From contig JAOAQZ010000035.1 of assembly GCA_025210795.1 (NCBI GenBank), positions 1 to 54,741 of the forward strand: a DNA stretch of 54,741 bases, in the 5' to 3' direction. This document shows positions 1 through 9,245 of this stretch, in pieces (position 1 is the stretch's first letter; each line of letters starts with the position of its first letter). The notes below the pieces were generated by a model, which searched no databases, was not told the DNA's origin, and saw nothing but the letters and a program-made list of their open reading frames with translations. Position numbers and translations under genes: made by a program. Origin of the DNA: Cohaesibacter sp. (GTDB lineage: Bacteria; Pseudomonadota; Alphaproteobacteria; Rhizobiales; Cohaesibacteraceae).

Positions 1-776
1 ATGATGCGCTTGTTGGCCTGATGCGGCACAAACCAAGTCAGATCATCAGCAGACAGGCCAGTTGCATCAAACGCATCGGTGATCACATCGGTGATCATGC
101 CAACCGCATGTTTGAACACTTCTTTGCCCTGCATGCGCAAATAGCCAGCGGTCTGGGTGGTGGATGGGCCGCCATCCACAAAGAGCTTATCCTTGTGGCG
201 ACCGTCAGAGCGAATATGGCTGGTCAGAATACCGCGATCGCTCATGCTGCCTTCGCATTCTTGCGCTTCGAGCACCACAGCACCGGCCCCGTCGCCAAAC
301 AGAACGCAAGTTGTGCGGTCATTAAAATCGAGAATACGAGAGAAAGTCTCCGCCCCGATGACAAGAGCGCGCTTGGCCTTGCCGCATTGCAGATAGAGGT
401 CAGCGGTAGACATGGCAAAAACAAAGCCGGAGCAAACAGCCTGCAAATCAAAAGCCGCGCCGTGGGTGATGCCCAGCTTGTTTTGAATAGAGACCGCCGT
501 TGCGGGGAATGTGTTGTCCGGCGTTGCCGTGGCGCAGATAATCAGATCAATATCCTTTGCCTCAAGCCCTGCATGGTCGAGCGCAGCAAGCGCAGCCTTA
601 TAGCCCAGATCTGACGTATATTCGTCATTTGCGGCCACATGGCGCTGCTCAATTCCCGTGCGCTGGCGAATCCATTCATCGGATGTGTCAACAATTTTGG
701 TCAGATCTTCATTGGTGACCACATTTTCAGGCAAATAGGACCCACATCCCAAAACCACTGAACGTACAACACTCAC
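1..776 (-). CDS. fabH: 3-oxoacyl-ACP synthase III (KAS III), C-terminus cut by window edge
   Basis: Starts type II fatty acid synthesis by condensing acetyl-CoA with malonyl-ACP in the cytoplasm. The visible 258 residues begin [20 protein letters not shown], contain the active-site cysteine in LQAVCSGF (about residue 115), and end with the active-site histidine in WFVPHQAN. The catalytic asparagine and roughly the last 65 residues of a usual 320-residue FabH lie beyond base 1. The start is a GTG at 776-774 that shares bases with the plsX stop (GTGA, 4-base overlap), so the two are probably translationally coupled. The plsX-fabH pair is a standard lipid synthesis arrangement. Identification is firm from motifs; only the missing end is unknown. 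Confidence 0.95.
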   Translation of the reverse strand, partial: MSVVRSVVLGCGSYLPENVVTNEDLTKIVDTSDEWIRQRTGIEQRHVAANDEYTSDLGYKAALAALDHAGLEAKDIDLIICATATPDNTFPATAVSIQNKLGITHGAAFDLQAVCSGFVFAMSTADLYLQCGKAKRALVIGAETFSRILDFNDRTTCVLFGDGAGAVVLEAQECEGSMSDRGILTSHIRSDGRHKDKLFVDGGPSTTQTAGYLRMQGKEVFKHAVGMITDVITDAFDATGLSADDLTWFVPHQANKRI

Positions 777-1828
777 GATGCACTCTCCCCATCCGCCGCA
801 AAGCGATTCTTATGATAAACAGACAAGTCCTGTTCAATTTTTTCGGTCAAACCATTTTTGACCATATCATAGCCAAGCCCAACAGCGGCGGCAAAGCCTT
901 CGCCATCCGTGCCGCCGTGACTTTTAATTACGATACCATTCAGACCCAAAAAGACCCCGCCATTGACTTTGCGCGGGTCCATTTTCTCGCGCAGGCGCAT
1001 AAAGGCGGAGCGGGCAAACAGGTAACCGAGCTTGGCCATAAAGGTCCGGCTCATGGCTGATCTGAGATATTCGGCCAATTGCTTGGCGGTGCCTTCCGCG
1101 GTTTTCAGCGCAATATTGCCAACAAAACCTTCTGTCACCACCACATCGACGGTGCCGCGCCCAAGATCATCCCCTTCGACAAAGCCCTTATAGTCGAGCT
1201 GAGGCAGGTTGAAGTCACGCAGCAGGCGGCCTGCTTCCTTGACCTCATCAAGACCCTTTACATCTTCTTCACCGATATTCAGAAGACCGACCGTTGGCTT
1301 GTCGATGGCAAAGAGAGAGCGCGCCATCGCGCCGCCCATCATGGCAAAATCGATAAGCTGCTGGGCGTCAGCACCGATGGTGGCCCCCACATCCAGCACC
1401 ACACTCTCGCCGCGCAAGGTTGGCCAGATAGCAGCAATTGCCGGGCGCTCGATATTGGCCATTGTGCGCAGGCAGAATTTTGACATCACCATCAGCGCGC
1501 CGGTATTGCCCGCCGAGACGCACACATCTGCCTCGCCGGTTTTTGTCGCCTCGATGGCTTTCCACATGGAGGATTTACCGCGGCCACGGCGCAAAGCCTG
1601 ACTGGGGCGTTCATCCATCTCGATTTTCACTTCAGTGGCGTGAAAGGTGCTGGCCTGTTTTACCCGCGGGAAATTTTCCAGCATGGGTGTCACAATTTCA
1701 GGATCCCCATAGAGCACATAGCGGATGTCCGGATGACGTACGAGGGCGATGTCTGCCCCTTCAAGTACGGTGGTTGGCCCGTTGTCGCCGCCCATCACAT
1801 CCAAAGAGATATTAATTGTTTTGGTCAT
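773..1828 (-). CDS. plsX: Phosphate acyltransferase PlsX
   Basis: Converts acyl-ACP to acyl-phosphate, the first committed step of phospholipid synthesis by the PlsX/PlsY route; a soluble enzyme that acts at the membrane surface. The 351-residue product begins [18 protein letters not shown], with the family DVMGGD motif at residues 10-15 and SAGNTGAL near residue 110, and has the normal family length. I chose the ATG at 1828 because the homologous region starts there; an in-frame extension upstream (to 1864) is not conserved-looking. It lies 185 bases downstream of the DUF177 gene and overlaps fabH by four bases. rpmF, which often precedes plsX in other bacteria, is not present here. Confidence 0.96.
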   Translation of the reverse strand: MTKTINISLDVMGGDNGPTTVLEGADIALVRHPDIRYVLYGDPEIVTPMLENFPRVKQASTFHATEVKIEMDERPSQALRRGRGKSSMWKAIEATKTGEADVCVSAGNTGALMVMSKFCLRTMANIERPAIAAIWPTLRGESVVLDVGATIGADAQQLIDFAMMGGAMARSLFAIDKPTVGLLNIGEEDVKGLDEVKEAGRLLRDFNLPQLDYKGFVEGDDLGRGTVDVVVTEGFVGNIALKTAEGTAKQLAEYLRSAMSRTFMAKLGYLFARSAFMRLREKMDPRKVNGGVFLGLNGIVIKSHGGTDGEGFAAAVGLGYDMVKNGLTEKIEQDLSVYHKNRFAADGESAS

Positions 1829-2013
1829 TCCACACGTCTTTTGCAGCGTTCTGGCTGCTATCAAGGATATCCCGACTCAGATGCCACTATAAAGCAAGCA
1901 CTCGGTTGAATGTTTGGACAATATCCAATTCCTGAAAAGAAACAACAGGATTATGGGCCAAACATGATCCGTGGTTAAGCCTGCTGCCAGACTTTCACCC
2001 TGATTTGAGCCTG

Positions 2014-2604
2014 TTACGGGTCCAGTTTGTCCTTTAGGCCAGCAAGGGCTGCAAAGGGATTTTCCGATTCATCTTCGCTGCCATCATCTTCTACATGGCC
2101 GGAAAATTCAGCCCCGTCATGTCTTGGATAGTCATTCAGCCCCAGCGCAAAGAATTCCTCCGCATAGGAGCCCACATCAATTTCATCGCCGGTAAATTCC
2201 TCGGGTGGATCCTCCCCTTCGGGGTCCACGATCAATTCGCCACCTGTCGCCTCGTCATTGGCGCGGCGGGCAAAGGGGGAGCCTTGCGGCACGAGAATGA
2301 CCTCGAATGTCTCATCGACTTTTTCAGCAACGGGCTTGAGTGTCACCACACAGGCCTGCTCCACATCGCCAGAAACCCGCCCTTCAATGCGGACACCGTT
2401 TTTCTTCCATTTAAAAACCCGGCTGTCCACTTCAAAGGAATGGACTTTGAGGATGTTCAGACGTTCTGCAAGCATCTCCAGCATCGCCTCATCGGCTTGG
2501 CCCTTGACGGTCTCGCCAAGGCTTTTGAGACGTAGAACCTGAACCGGCAATGACAAAACCGGTTTACGGCTTGCCAGCTCTTCAATTTGTTCGCTTTTTT
2601 TCAT
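2014..2604 (-). CDS. DUF177 (YceD-like) protein
   Basis: A 196-residue acidic soluble protein. The middle part (about residues 15-175) has the DUF177/YceD look, with a conserved CVVTLKPV segment, where a cysteine is followed by a TL/TR-P pattern, and an acidic tail rich in D and E. In many bacteria yceD sits just upstream of rpmF and plsX, and some members affect 23S rRNA accumulation or ribosome assembly; that role is from the family and not visible here. The start is the ATG at 2604. It is codirectional with the bc1 chaperone upstream (141-base gap) and plsX downstream, so it may share their transcript. Confidence 0.8.
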   Translation of the reverse strand: MKKSEQIEELASRKPVLSLPVQVLRLKSLGETVKGQADEAMLEMLAERLNILKVHSFEVDSRVFKWKKNGVRIEGRVSGDVEQACVVTLKPVAEKVDETFEVILVPQGSPFARRANDEATGGELIVDPEGEDPPEEFTGDEIDVGSYAEEFFALGLNDYPRHDGAEFSGHVEDDGSEDESENPFAALAGLKDKLDP

Positions 2605-2745
2605 TTTTCTTGCCCCATGAGGGATATTAAATGCTTGATCTTTTTTGCTGTTTTGTCAGTCAATCATGATCAAACTTTGGTCATTTCACGCGATGGCACC
2701 AAATTCTGCGCTCATCCCCAATTTTATTTGCTCGCCAGCTAAAGC

Positions 2746-3288
2746 TCAGGCTGGCTTTGCAGGCACCGGAAAAGCCAGGTTGCCTGCTTCGAATTCTTGC
2801 CAAGAAGATTTAGTGAGCGTTTCTTCGGTTTCAATCACATAATCAGCGAGCGCGGCACTTTGCGCGGGCGGCGTTTCCTCTTCGGGAAAGAAATTCCGCT
2901 GTAATGCTGTTTGCAGCTCTTCCCGCCCGATCTCACGCGCTGTGTCATAGGCTTCGACCCGGCCATAGAAGGCCTGTGCCATTTTTTTGATCTTCTTGGG
3001 AACGGACAGATCGCCGATACCGATCTCGCGCAGGGAATGGTCCATATCCTTGAAAAAACGGTCAAAGACCTGTTGCCCCAGCTCTTGGGCTTGCTCCCCC
3101 TCGCCCCGCAGGCGATGAGCAAGCATATAGACATGCAAGAGGATCATCTCAAAACGGCCATTGATATCATCAGGGATGGCGTAATCGGTATAGAAAACCG
3201 GCTGCCGGGCTTGGGCGACGATCTGGCCATAAAGATCATCAACGAGCTTTTCCCTTTTTTCATCTTTTTTAAAGAGGTTGAAAATCAT
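2746..3288 (-). CDS. Ubiquinol-cytochrome c chaperone (CBP3 family)
   Basis: A 180-residue protein of the ubiquinol-cytochrome c chaperone family, whose mitochondrial member Cbp3 helps synthesis and assembly of cytochrome b of complex III. The sequence is mostly helical, with the family-like stretches LYGQIVAQARQPVFYTDY (residues 19-36), ILLHVYMLAHRLRGEG and LREIGIGDLSVPKKIKKMA. No signal peptide or membrane segment is visible, so it is probably cytoplasmic or peripheral at the inner membrane. It starts at the ATG at 3288, divergent from bamE with a 215-base gap. This neighbour pair (bamE and bc1 chaperone next to DUF177) is common in Hyphomicrobiales. The bacterial function is inferred from the family. 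Confidence 0.85.
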   Translation of the reverse strand: MIFNLFKKDEKREKLVDDLYGQIVAQARQPVFYTDYAIPDDINGRFEMILLHVYMLAHRLRGEGEQAQELGQQVFDRFFKDMDHSLREIGIGDLSVPKKIKKMAQAFYGRVEAYDTAREIGREELQTALQRNFFPEEETPPAQSAALADYVIETEETLTKSSWQEFEAGNLAFPVPAKPA

Positions 3289-3503
3289 TTTTGTTCAATC
3301 TCGCTTTGAGTGCCCACAATTAGCCGCGATTGCGGGGCAGATTATGCTTCGTTGCCTCTTCTTTGCCACATTAGGCAGGCTAACAGCAAGAAGAGGCTCT
3401 GAAAGTTGCGACAGCGATTGCATTTCGCTGTTAAAAGAGCTACCGACAGAGAGCAAACAGTCTACTCTTTGCAGAAATGCCAGTATCAGGAGTCCCAATC
3501 AAC

Positions 3504-3992
3504 ATGACTGCCAAACGCCATTTGTCTTCCAGCCGCTCTTCCTCTTCCATGAAAGTGGCTAGCATTCTTCTCGGCCTTAGCACTGTTATCCTGACTGGCT
3601 GCCTTACGGAAGAAACTTCCATTCATGGATTTGTTCCATCCGATTATACGCTGGACCAGATTGTTGAAGGCTCTAGCCGCGAGCAGGTTTTGCTCAGCCT
3701 TGGCTCTCCCTCAACCACTGCCAATTTTGGCAATGAGGTGTTTTATTATATCTCTCAGGTGCGCAAAAAATCTGCCGCTTTTCTCAATTCCAAGCCCGTA
3801 TCACAAACGGTTGTAGCGGTTTATTTTGATGAGGAAGCCCGCGTCTCCCGCACCGTGAAATATGGCCTGAAAGACGGCCGCCTGTATGACTTTACAAACG
3901 AGGTCACACCGACCGGTGGTAAGGAAGCAAGTTTCATTGGCCGTATGCTTAAAGGGGTTGCCCCTGCCGGTATTGGCAATATTGGCGGCTAA
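3504..3992 (+). CDS. bamE: Outer-membrane assembly lipoprotein BamE
   Basis: Small lipoprotein of the BAM complex that inserts beta-barrel proteins in the outer membrane. A basic, serine-rich N-terminus and a hydrophobic segment are followed by the lipobox LTGC (acylated Cys33 from the chosen start). The mature part holds the SmpA/OmlA fold with SREQVLLSLGSPSTT and FYYIS, typical of BamE. I prefer the ATG at 3504, which has AGGAG upstream, over the in-frame ATG at 3477, which has no good ribosome site; another ATG lies at 3549, nearer the signal sequence. At 162 residues it is longer than E. coli BamE, mostly by a C-terminal tail, which is usual in alphaproteobacteria. Confidence 0.88.
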   Translation: MTAKRHLSSSRSSSSMKVASILLGLSTVILTGCLTEETSIHGFVPSDYTLDQIVEGSSREQVLLSLGSPSTTANFGNEVFYYISQVRKKSAAFLNSKPVSQTVVAVYFDEEARVSRTVKYGLKDGRLYDFTNEVTPTGGKEASFIGRMLKGVAPAGIGNIGG

Positions 3993-4055
3993 TAGTCCTG
4001 CTTCTCTTCGTTCCGATGCGTAAAGATCGCTTTACAAAAGCACAAAGTCTCTGTT

Positions 4056-4091
4056 AGGTGACCTTATCGAAGTTAAGGTCACCTTTTCTTT
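4056..4091 (+). terminator. Intrinsic terminator after bamE
   Basis: An 11-base perfect inverted repeat (4056-4066 with 4074-4084, 7-base loop) is followed by a T-rich run. It lies 64 bases after the bamE stop and ends that transcript before the LysE gene. Confidence 0.85.
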
Positions 4092-4189
4092 TGTCTGCCT
4101 GACCTGATCGCTGCTTCCGCCTTCGCTAGAGCCAAGGCATTTTCTACCATTTAGCAAACCGATATGCCCGATGATTACAGGAGGGTTCC

Positions 4190-4807
4190 ATGAGTTTTGA
4201 AAGCGCGTTGTCTTTCTTCATCGCTATTGTGATTTTCAGCATAACTCCCGGCCCCGGCGTCTTTGCCATTTTGGCTCGCGCCCTTGTCTCCGGGACACGC
4301 TCTTGCTTCTTCCTCTCTTTGGGCATGGCGATCAGCGATATTGTCTATCTGATTGCCGCCTGTTTTGGTCTTGCGGCTCTTGCCACCCATTGGGGAGATG
4401 TCTTCACCATTGTACGCTGGGCAGGTGCTGCCTATCTCATTTATCTGGGCTGGAAAATGTGGACAGCAAAACCCGATCTGTCTGTAGAGGCACCCAAAAG
4501 CAGCCGCTCCGGTATGGCTCTTTCCTTTTTGCAAGGCTTTATGATCTCGGCCTCCAACCCCAAGGTGATCCTCTTTTACATCGCCTTTTTGCCGACATTT
4601 CTGGATGTGGAGCAGCTCTCGGGGGCGGATATCGTGCTTGCCTCTGTCCTATCGCTGATCGGCTTGATGCTGGGCTTGACCTCTATAGCCTATTTTGCCT
4701 CACGTGCGCGGCGGCTTTTGAAATCCGAGACCGGCGTCAAGCGGCTTAACCGGGCCGCAGGCTCCATCATGGTGGGTGCCGGGGCCTTTCTTGCAACGCG
4801 CACATAA
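4190..4807 (+). CDS. LysE family translocator (RhtB-like amino acid exporter)
   Basis: A 205-residue inner-membrane protein with about six hydrophobic segments. It has the LysE-family N-terminal signature SITPGPGVFAILARAL (residues 18-33) and a second conserved patch, FLQGFMISASNPKVILFY (residues 114-131). Family members export amino acids or related compounds such as lysine, threonine or homoserine lactones; the substrate cannot be read from the sequence. The start is well fixed by AGGAGG at 4179-4184, five bases before the ATG. It stands alone between two terminators and converges on the MFS gene, with no local regulator to suggest an inducer. Confidence 0.9.
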   Translation: MSFESALSFFIAIVIFSITPGPGVFAILARALVSGTRSCFFLSLGMAISDIVYLIAACFGLAALATHWGDVFTIVRWAGAAYLIYLGWKMWTAKPDLSVEAPKSSRSGMALSFLQGFMISASNPKVILFYIAFLPTFLDVEQLSGADIVLASVLSLIGLMLGLTSIAYFASRARRLLKSETGVKRLNRAAGSIMVGAGAFLATRT

Positions 4808-4834
4808 ATGCGTTCAGCAAAGCCTTACAACAAC

Positions 4835-4871
4835 AAGCCATGCCCTGAGCTGATCAGGGCATGGCTTTTTC
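4835..4871 (+). terminator. Terminator between the LysE and MFS genes
   Basis: A 14-base perfect inverted repeat (4835-4848 with 4854-4867, loop GCTGA) overlaps a T run at 4866-4870. It ends the LysE transcript and, being symmetric and placed between convergent genes, may also stop the MFS transcript. Confidence 0.9.
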
Positions 4872-4900
4872 TTATTCTAGTCTCTGGTTCCAGAAAGCTT

Positions 4901-6118
4901 TTATGCTTCTTCCTGAGCTTGTGTTGCCATACGGCTGCGGATCCATTGCATAGTGAGCAGGACCAAGCACAGGGCAACTGCCGGGAACATCACAAGATTG
5001 AGCTTGTCCCAGCCATACGCATTCATCACGCTGCCGGATGAGAAAGAGGCGATGCTCACGACGCCAAAGACGAAGAAGTCATTTGTTGCCTGGACTTTGG
5101 CCCGCTCGCTGGAGCTGTAGCAATCGGTCACCATGGCTGTTGCACCGATGAAGCCAAAGTTCCAACCAACTCCCAGCAGAATGAGGGCAATCCAGAAATG
5201 GCTAAGGTCAACCCCCATCAACGCGACAACCGAGCAAGACGCAAGCAGAAGCAGGCCTAACGCCACGATCTTTTCCTTACCATATTTCTGAATAAGCGAG
5301 CCGGTAAAGAAGCTGGGCGCATACATGCCCAGAACATGCCACTGAATGGCAAGGGCTGCGTCTTCCTGAGTGTGCGAGCAGGCAATCATGGCCAGCGGCG
5401 TTGCTGTCATCACAAAGCTCATCAAAGCATAGGAGAAGGCTGCACAGGTTGCCGCAACGATGAAGCGGAACTGGGTGATGATTTCAAGCAGCGGTCGCCC
5501 GCCCTGCTGTTGCACCTTCTTTTCTGCCTTTGGGAATTTTAACCAAAGCAACACAAAAATAGCGAGCACTGCCAAACCAGACTGGGCCAAAAAGGCCCCG
5601 GCAAACAGGATCGGATCAAACAGATCCTTGGTATAGATGATGGTTTGCGGCCCGATAATGGCTGCGATAATCCCTCCCGTCATCACCCATGAAATGGCTT
5701 TGGGGCGGAAATTATCACTGGCTGTATCAGCTGCTGCAAAGCGATATTGCTGGGTGAAGGCTGTTGCAAAGCCGGACAGGACGGTTGACGCGCAAAAAAG
5801 CGCAAACATGCCCTGCATAATGGCATACCAAGACAGGATACCGGCAAGGAAGCCGGCAAAGGCTCCTATCAAGAAGCCGTTGCGCCGCCCAAAAATCTTC
5901 ATCAGGTAGGCTGCGGGATAGATGCCCATCGCCGTGCCCAGAACGTAAGTAGACACCGGCAAGGTGGCGAGAGATTTATCAGCCCCCAGCAGATAATGCC
6001 CGGTCAATCCACCCATCGCTACAACGATGGTGGGCATGGCACCGGCAAAGGCTTGCGCTCCTGCAAGAATAAAGCTGTTGCGCCGCGCAAGGCGGTCATC
6101 AATTACATCAACGCTCAT
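4901..6118 (-). CDS. Major facilitator superfamily transporter
   Basis: A 405-residue membrane protein with about twelve hydrophobic segments. The MFS motif A region between TM2 and TM3 appears as AYLMKIFGRRNGFLIGA (about residues 74-90), where GRR-G matches the family G-RRG pattern. The second half begins after a basic cytoplasmic loop (LKFPKAEKKVQQQ). The start is the ATG at 6118 with AGGA six bases upstream, rather than an in-frame TTG at 6121. The substrate is unknown: the gene has no adjacent enzyme or regulator on the same strand, and family members range from drug efflux to metabolite uptake. It converges on the LysE gene through a shared terminator. Confidence 0.85.
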   Translation of the reverse strand: MSVDVIDDRLARRNSFILAGAQAFAGAMPTIVVAMGGLTGHYLLGADKSLATLPVSTYVLGTAMGIYPAAYLMKIFGRRNGFLIGAFAGFLAGILSWYAIMQGMFALFCASTVLSGFATAFTQQYRFAAADTASDNFRPKAISWVMTGGIIAAIIGPQTIIYTKDLFDPILFAGAFLAQSGLAVLAIFVLLWLKFPKAEKKVQQQGGRPLLEIITQFRFIVAATCAAFSYALMSFVMTATPLAMIACSHTQEDAALAIQWHVLGMYAPSFFTGSLIQKYGKEKIVALGLLLLASCSVVALMGVDLSHFWIALILLGVGWNFGFIGATAMVTDCYSSSERAKVQATNDFFVFGVVSIASFSSGSVMNAYGWDKLNLVMFPAVALCLVLLTMQWIRSRMATQAQEEA

Positions 6119-6369
6119 CAACGATCCTGAAAGTCACAATGGCAAGGCCGGCTCAGCTTATGGCTGATTTGGGCGGGAAGAAACAGAGTGCCGGTGTTGG
6201 CATCCCTTTGCAAGAGCTGGATTGCACAAAATGCGTCAGCACAGCTCTCCTATATTATAGGTCGCAGATCCCCAAAGCAGCTATAGTTTTTATCAAATCA
6301 GGCTATGTGCTTTTTTTGATTGCAAAATTTCGCAATCAACCATCAAACATGGCACGATAGCAGACTCTG

Positions 6370-7353
6370 TTAGAAATGTTCAAAAGATTGGCTGCCAGAG
6401 CGAGTATAATGCTCGCCAGCGGGAACAGAGACCCCTTCCCCCGCTTCTACATGGCCAATGGCGGTGACTTGATGGCCTTGGCTGCGCGCCTCTTCCTCAA
6501 ATTGCGCGCATTTATCCGCACTTACAGCCATAAGCAGTTCGTAATCATCGCCCCCTGACAAAATGGTCTGCATCAGGGTGGAATCTTGCTCTAGCAGAGC
6601 CCCCGCGGCACCGGATAGCGGTAGGGCTTCAAGGTTAAAAACAAGGCGGGCTCCGCAAGCTTTTGCCATTTTCCCCCCGTCTCCCAAAAGGCCGTCAGAA
6701 ATATCCATAGCTGCGTGAACATAGCGGCGCATAAGGGGAGCCAAAGCAAGGCGCGGCTGGGGCAGCAGGTAGCGCCCTTTCAAATAATGTTCGTGCTCGG
6801 GCGAAAGTGGTGGCAACCGCTTTCCCAGCCGCAGCAAAAGACCGAGTGCCGAATCGCCCAATGTTCCCGTCATATAGAGCCTGTCGCCGGGCCGGGCATT
6901 TTGGCGCAAGATTTTCTTACCCTTTGGCACTCTACCCATGGCGGTAACAGAGAGAGTGAGGCGCTCAGGGCATTGCACGGTGTCGCCTCCAAAGAGAGCA
7001 AAATCAAAGGCTGCCTGATCATAGGCCAGACCTTTGCAGAAATCGGCCAGCCAGGTTTCGGTCCAATCTTTAGGCAGGCCCAGCCCTAACAGATAGCCCA
7101 TTGGCTCCGCGCCTTTGGCGGCAAGGTCAGAGAGATTGACCCTCAGGGCCTTTTGCGCAATTTGGAAAGGCGTATCAGAAGCAAAAAAATGGATATCTGC
7201 GACCAGCATATCCTTGGTCATGACCAGATCATCACCATCTGGTAACGACAGAAATGCAGTATCGTCCGAGAGGCCAAAAGCGGCCGCGCCTGTTGCCAGC
7301 GGGGCAAAATAGTGAGCGATCAATTCCGCTTCGCTTCGTCTGTCTTCAGCCAT
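6370..7353 (-). CDS. thiL: Thiamine-monophosphate kinase
   Basis: Phosphorylates thiamine monophosphate to thiamine diphosphate, the active cofactor; cytoplasmic. The 327-residue product starts MAEDRRSEAELIAHYFAPLA and carries the AIRS/PurM-type ATP-binding elements: DDTAFL near residue 30, TKDMLVADIHF for metal binding, FGGDTVQ, and DISDGLLGDGGKMA in the C-terminal half. The start at 7353 is chosen from homology; an upstream in-frame extension to 7386 lacks a family counterpart. It follows nusB on the same strand with a 120-base gap containing a weak hairpin, an order (ribH-nusB-thiL) well known in proteobacteria. Confidence 0.95.
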   Translation of the reverse strand: MAEDRRSEAELIAHYFAPLATGAAAFGLSDDTAFLSLPDGDDLVMTKDMLVADIHFFASDTPFQIAQKALRVNLSDLAAKGAEPMGYLLGLGLPKDWTETWLADFCKGLAYDQAAFDFALFGGDTVQCPERLTLSVTAMGRVPKGKKILRQNARPGDRLYMTGTLGDSALGLLLRLGKRLPPLSPEHEHYLKGRYLLPQPRLALAPLMRRYVHAAMDISDGLLGDGGKMAKACGARLVFNLEALPLSGAAGALLEQDSTLMQTILSGGDDYELLMAVSADKCAQFEEEARSQGHQVTAIGHVEAGEGVSVPAGEHYTRSGSQSFEHF

Positions 7354-7404
7354 GCCTGCCCTGCCCGCTCCATATCCATTCAGCAATGTTGCCTGATGCC
7401 ATCC

Positions 7405-7438
7405 ATAACAAAGGCGGCCCCGTGTGGAAAGCCGCCTT
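7405..7438 (-). terminator. Possible weak terminator between nusB and thiL
   Basis: An 8-base GC-rich inverted repeat (7411-7418 with 7431-7438, 12-base loop) follows nusB by 36 bases. On the minus strand only TTTGTT follows, so termination would be partial and thiL may be read through. Confidence 0.4.
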
Positions 7439-7473
7439 GATGTTTCTAACCGGTCGATGAGGCCATGGCACCT

Positions 7474-7968
7474 TTAGGATTTTGGCTTCATTTCCTCTTC
7501 GCGGGCTTCACGCGCCAAGGTGTCGAGCACACCATTGACCAAGCGCGGCTCGTCCCCTTCAAAGAAGGCCTTTGCAACATCGACATATTCGGAAATGATC
7601 ACGCGCGCTGGGACATCCTTGTGGAAGCTCAGCTCATACAGACCAGCACGCATAATAGCACGCATGGTCATGTCGATCCGCGCAAGAGGCCAGCCTTTTT
7701 CCAAAACGAGATGGATTTTGGGATCGAGCAGACGCTGCTGCTTGACCACACCGCTGACCAAATCGCGGAAATAGGAAATATCGGCTGGCAAATACAGCTC
7801 CTCGTCAATTTCCTTGCCCAGACGATAAAGCTCGAACTCTTCCAAGACCTTGGAGAGCGCAGTGCCGCCCACATCCATCTGATAAAGGGCCTGTACCGCA
7901 CCAAGACGTGCCGAGCCGCGCTGGTTGGCCGGGCGGATATTATCATCATTCGCAGATGGATTACTCAT
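7474..7968 (-). CDS. nusB: Transcription antitermination factor NusB
   Basis: RNA-binding all-helical protein that, with NusE (S10), forms the boxA-binding antitermination complex on rRNA operons. The 164-residue product contains the family segments [19 protein letters not shown] (from residue 17), where an R-AR--A-QALYQ pattern is diagnostic, [15 protein letters not shown], and the C-terminal [12 protein letters not shown] with NGVLD. It overlaps ribH by four bases (ATGA), so the two are translationally coupled. An N-terminal extension before SARLGAVQ (about 17 residues, [11 protein letters not shown]) is usual in alphaproteobacterial NusB. Confidence 0.96.
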   Translation of the reverse strand: MSNPSANDDNIRPANQRGSARLGAVQALYQMDVGGTALSKVLEEFELYRLGKEIDEELYLPADISYFRDLVSGVVKQQRLLDPKIHLVLEKGWPLARIDMTMRAIMRAGLYELSFHKDVPARVIISEYVDVAKAFFEGDEPRLVNGVLDTLAREAREEEMKPKS

Positions 7969-8423
7969 GCGTCGATACCGAATTTCTGGCGTAGCTCAAC
8001 CATGGCCAAAGCGGCCTTGGCAGCGCCGCCGCCTTTGTTCTTGTCGTCCACTTTGGCACGGGCCCAAGCCTGATCGCCATTTTCTACGGTCTGGATGCCA
8101 TTGCCGACAGCAACACAGCCTTCAACGGACAGATCCATAATAGCACGGGCAGACTCGTTTGACACGATATCGTAGTGGGTGGTCTCCCCACGGATAACAA
8201 CGCCAAGGGTGACAAAGCCGTCATAGACAACGCCGCCATTTTCAGCAGACAGCATAGCCATGGACAACGCGCCGGGAATTTCCAGAACACCGGGAACGGC
8301 AATTCGCTCATAGGTCGCATCGGCTTCATCAAAAGCCTGCATGGCGCCTTTGGCAAGTTCGTCAGCCAGATCCTCATAGAAACGGGCTTCAATAATTAGA
8401 AAATGTGGTTTTGAATCGCTCAT
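7965..8423 (-). CDS. ribH: 6,7-dimethyl-8-ribityllumazine synthase
   Basis: Makes lumazine from the ribityl-pyrimidine and 3,4-dihydroxy-2-butanone-4-phosphate, the penultimate riboflavin step. The 152-residue product shows [14 protein letters not shown] at the N-terminus, GVLEIPGAL (substrate binding) and [14 protein letters not shown], whose HYD includes the catalytic histidine. I chose the ATG at 8423 (GGGTG six bases upstream) over an in-frame GTG at 8432. It lies between ribE and nusB; the four-base overlap with nusB ties riboflavin synthesis to the antitermination factor, as in many proteobacteria. Confidence 0.95.
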   Translation of the reverse strand: MSDSKPHFLIIEARFYEDLADELAKGAMQAFDEADATYERIAVPGVLEIPGALSMAMLSAENGGVVYDGFVTLGVVIRGETTHYDIVSNESARAIMDLSVEGCVAVGNGIQTVENGDQAWARAKVDDKNKGGGAAKAALAMVELRQKFGIDA

Positions 8424-8530
8424 ATCATTCACCCAGTCGTCTGCGGTGGCGTGTCAAACCATGTCCCGCAGCTAAAGTCCAGCCCTTATTGATCCAGAGT
8501 GCTAAAATAGCCTGATCGGGGATCACAATT

Positions 8531-8553
8531 GCAGGATTTTATCAAAATCCTGC
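8531..8553 (-). repeat. Stem-loop directly after the ribE stop
   Basis: A perfect 10-base inverted repeat (8531-8540 with 8544-8553, 3-base loop) begins one base after the ribE stop codon on the minus strand. No T run follows in that direction, so it looks more like an mRNA-stabilising or attenuating hairpin between ribE and ribH than a terminator. Confidence 0.55.
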
Positions 8554-8554
8554 G

Positions 8555-9181
8555 TCAAGACGGCGTATATTCATTCAGGCGCGCAACATAGCGGGCCATC
8601 ATATCAACCTCAAGATTGATCTTGTCGCCCACTTTGCGCTCATTCCATGTTGTATGGGCCAGCGTGTGGGGGATGAGGAAAATGGTGAAATCGTCTCCGT
8701 CAACGTCATTGACAGTAAGAGAGCAGCCATCAAGCCCGATCGAGCCCTTTTGTGCGATGAAGCGCGCATATTGTTCTGGTGCCCGCAGCTTGAAGAAGAC
8801 AGAATCTGGATGATCTTCTCGCTCGATAATCTCGGCCAGTCCGTCCACATGCCCCAGAACCAGATGACCACCCAGTTCATCGCCCATGCTCAAAGAACGT
8901 TCCAGATTGAGCTTTTTGCCGGTGGCCCAATCCCCTGCATTGGTGATGGCCAGCGTCTCGGACCCGGATTCTACGTCAAAGTAATTGCTGCCCGCTTCTG
9001 AGCTGCCAGCCTCCAGACTTCCCGTTTCAATCACGGTATGGCAGACGCCTGAGCAGGCGATAGAGGCTCCCAGTTCAATGGTTTTGGGGTCATAGCGCGT
9101 TGCAATGCGCACCCGTTGCCCTGCAGGGATCTTGTCCAGCTTGATGATCTCGCCGACGTCGCTCACAATTCCGGTAAACAT
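8555..9181 (-). CDS. ribE: Riboflavin synthase, alpha subunit
   Basis: Dismutates two lumazine molecules to riboflavin and the ribityl-pyrimidine. The product is 208 residues, starting at MFTGIVSDVGEI, the invariant N-terminus of the family; the ATG at 9181 is therefore the start even though the frame is open further upstream. Two lumazine-binding repeats are visible: the first with GASIACSGVCHTV and the second with GSIGLDGCSLTVNDV, each ending in a loop that binds ligand. DELGGHLVLGHVDG links them. It lies 64 bases after ribD and 131 bases before ribH in a riboflavin operon. Confidence 0.95.
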   Translation of the reverse strand: MFTGIVSDVGEIIKLDKIPAGQRVRIATRYDPKTIELGASIACSGVCHTVIETGSLEAGSSEAGSNYFDVESGSETLAITNAGDWATGKKLNLERSLSMGDELGGHLVLGHVDGLAEIIEREDHPDSVFFKLRAPEQYARFIAQKGSIGLDGCSLTVNDVDGDDFTIFLIPHTLAHTTWNERKVGDKINLEVDMMARYVARLNEYTPS

Positions 9182-9245
9182 TGCCTTTTGCCTGCCTTCT
9201 TCTTTGGTCTTTTGTCTTTGTGTTAAGGTCTGATCACACCAGGCC

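Noticed and set aside
8424..8554. FMN riboswitch near ribH
   Set aside because: The gap lacks the conserved RFN core and has only a simple hairpin after ribE.
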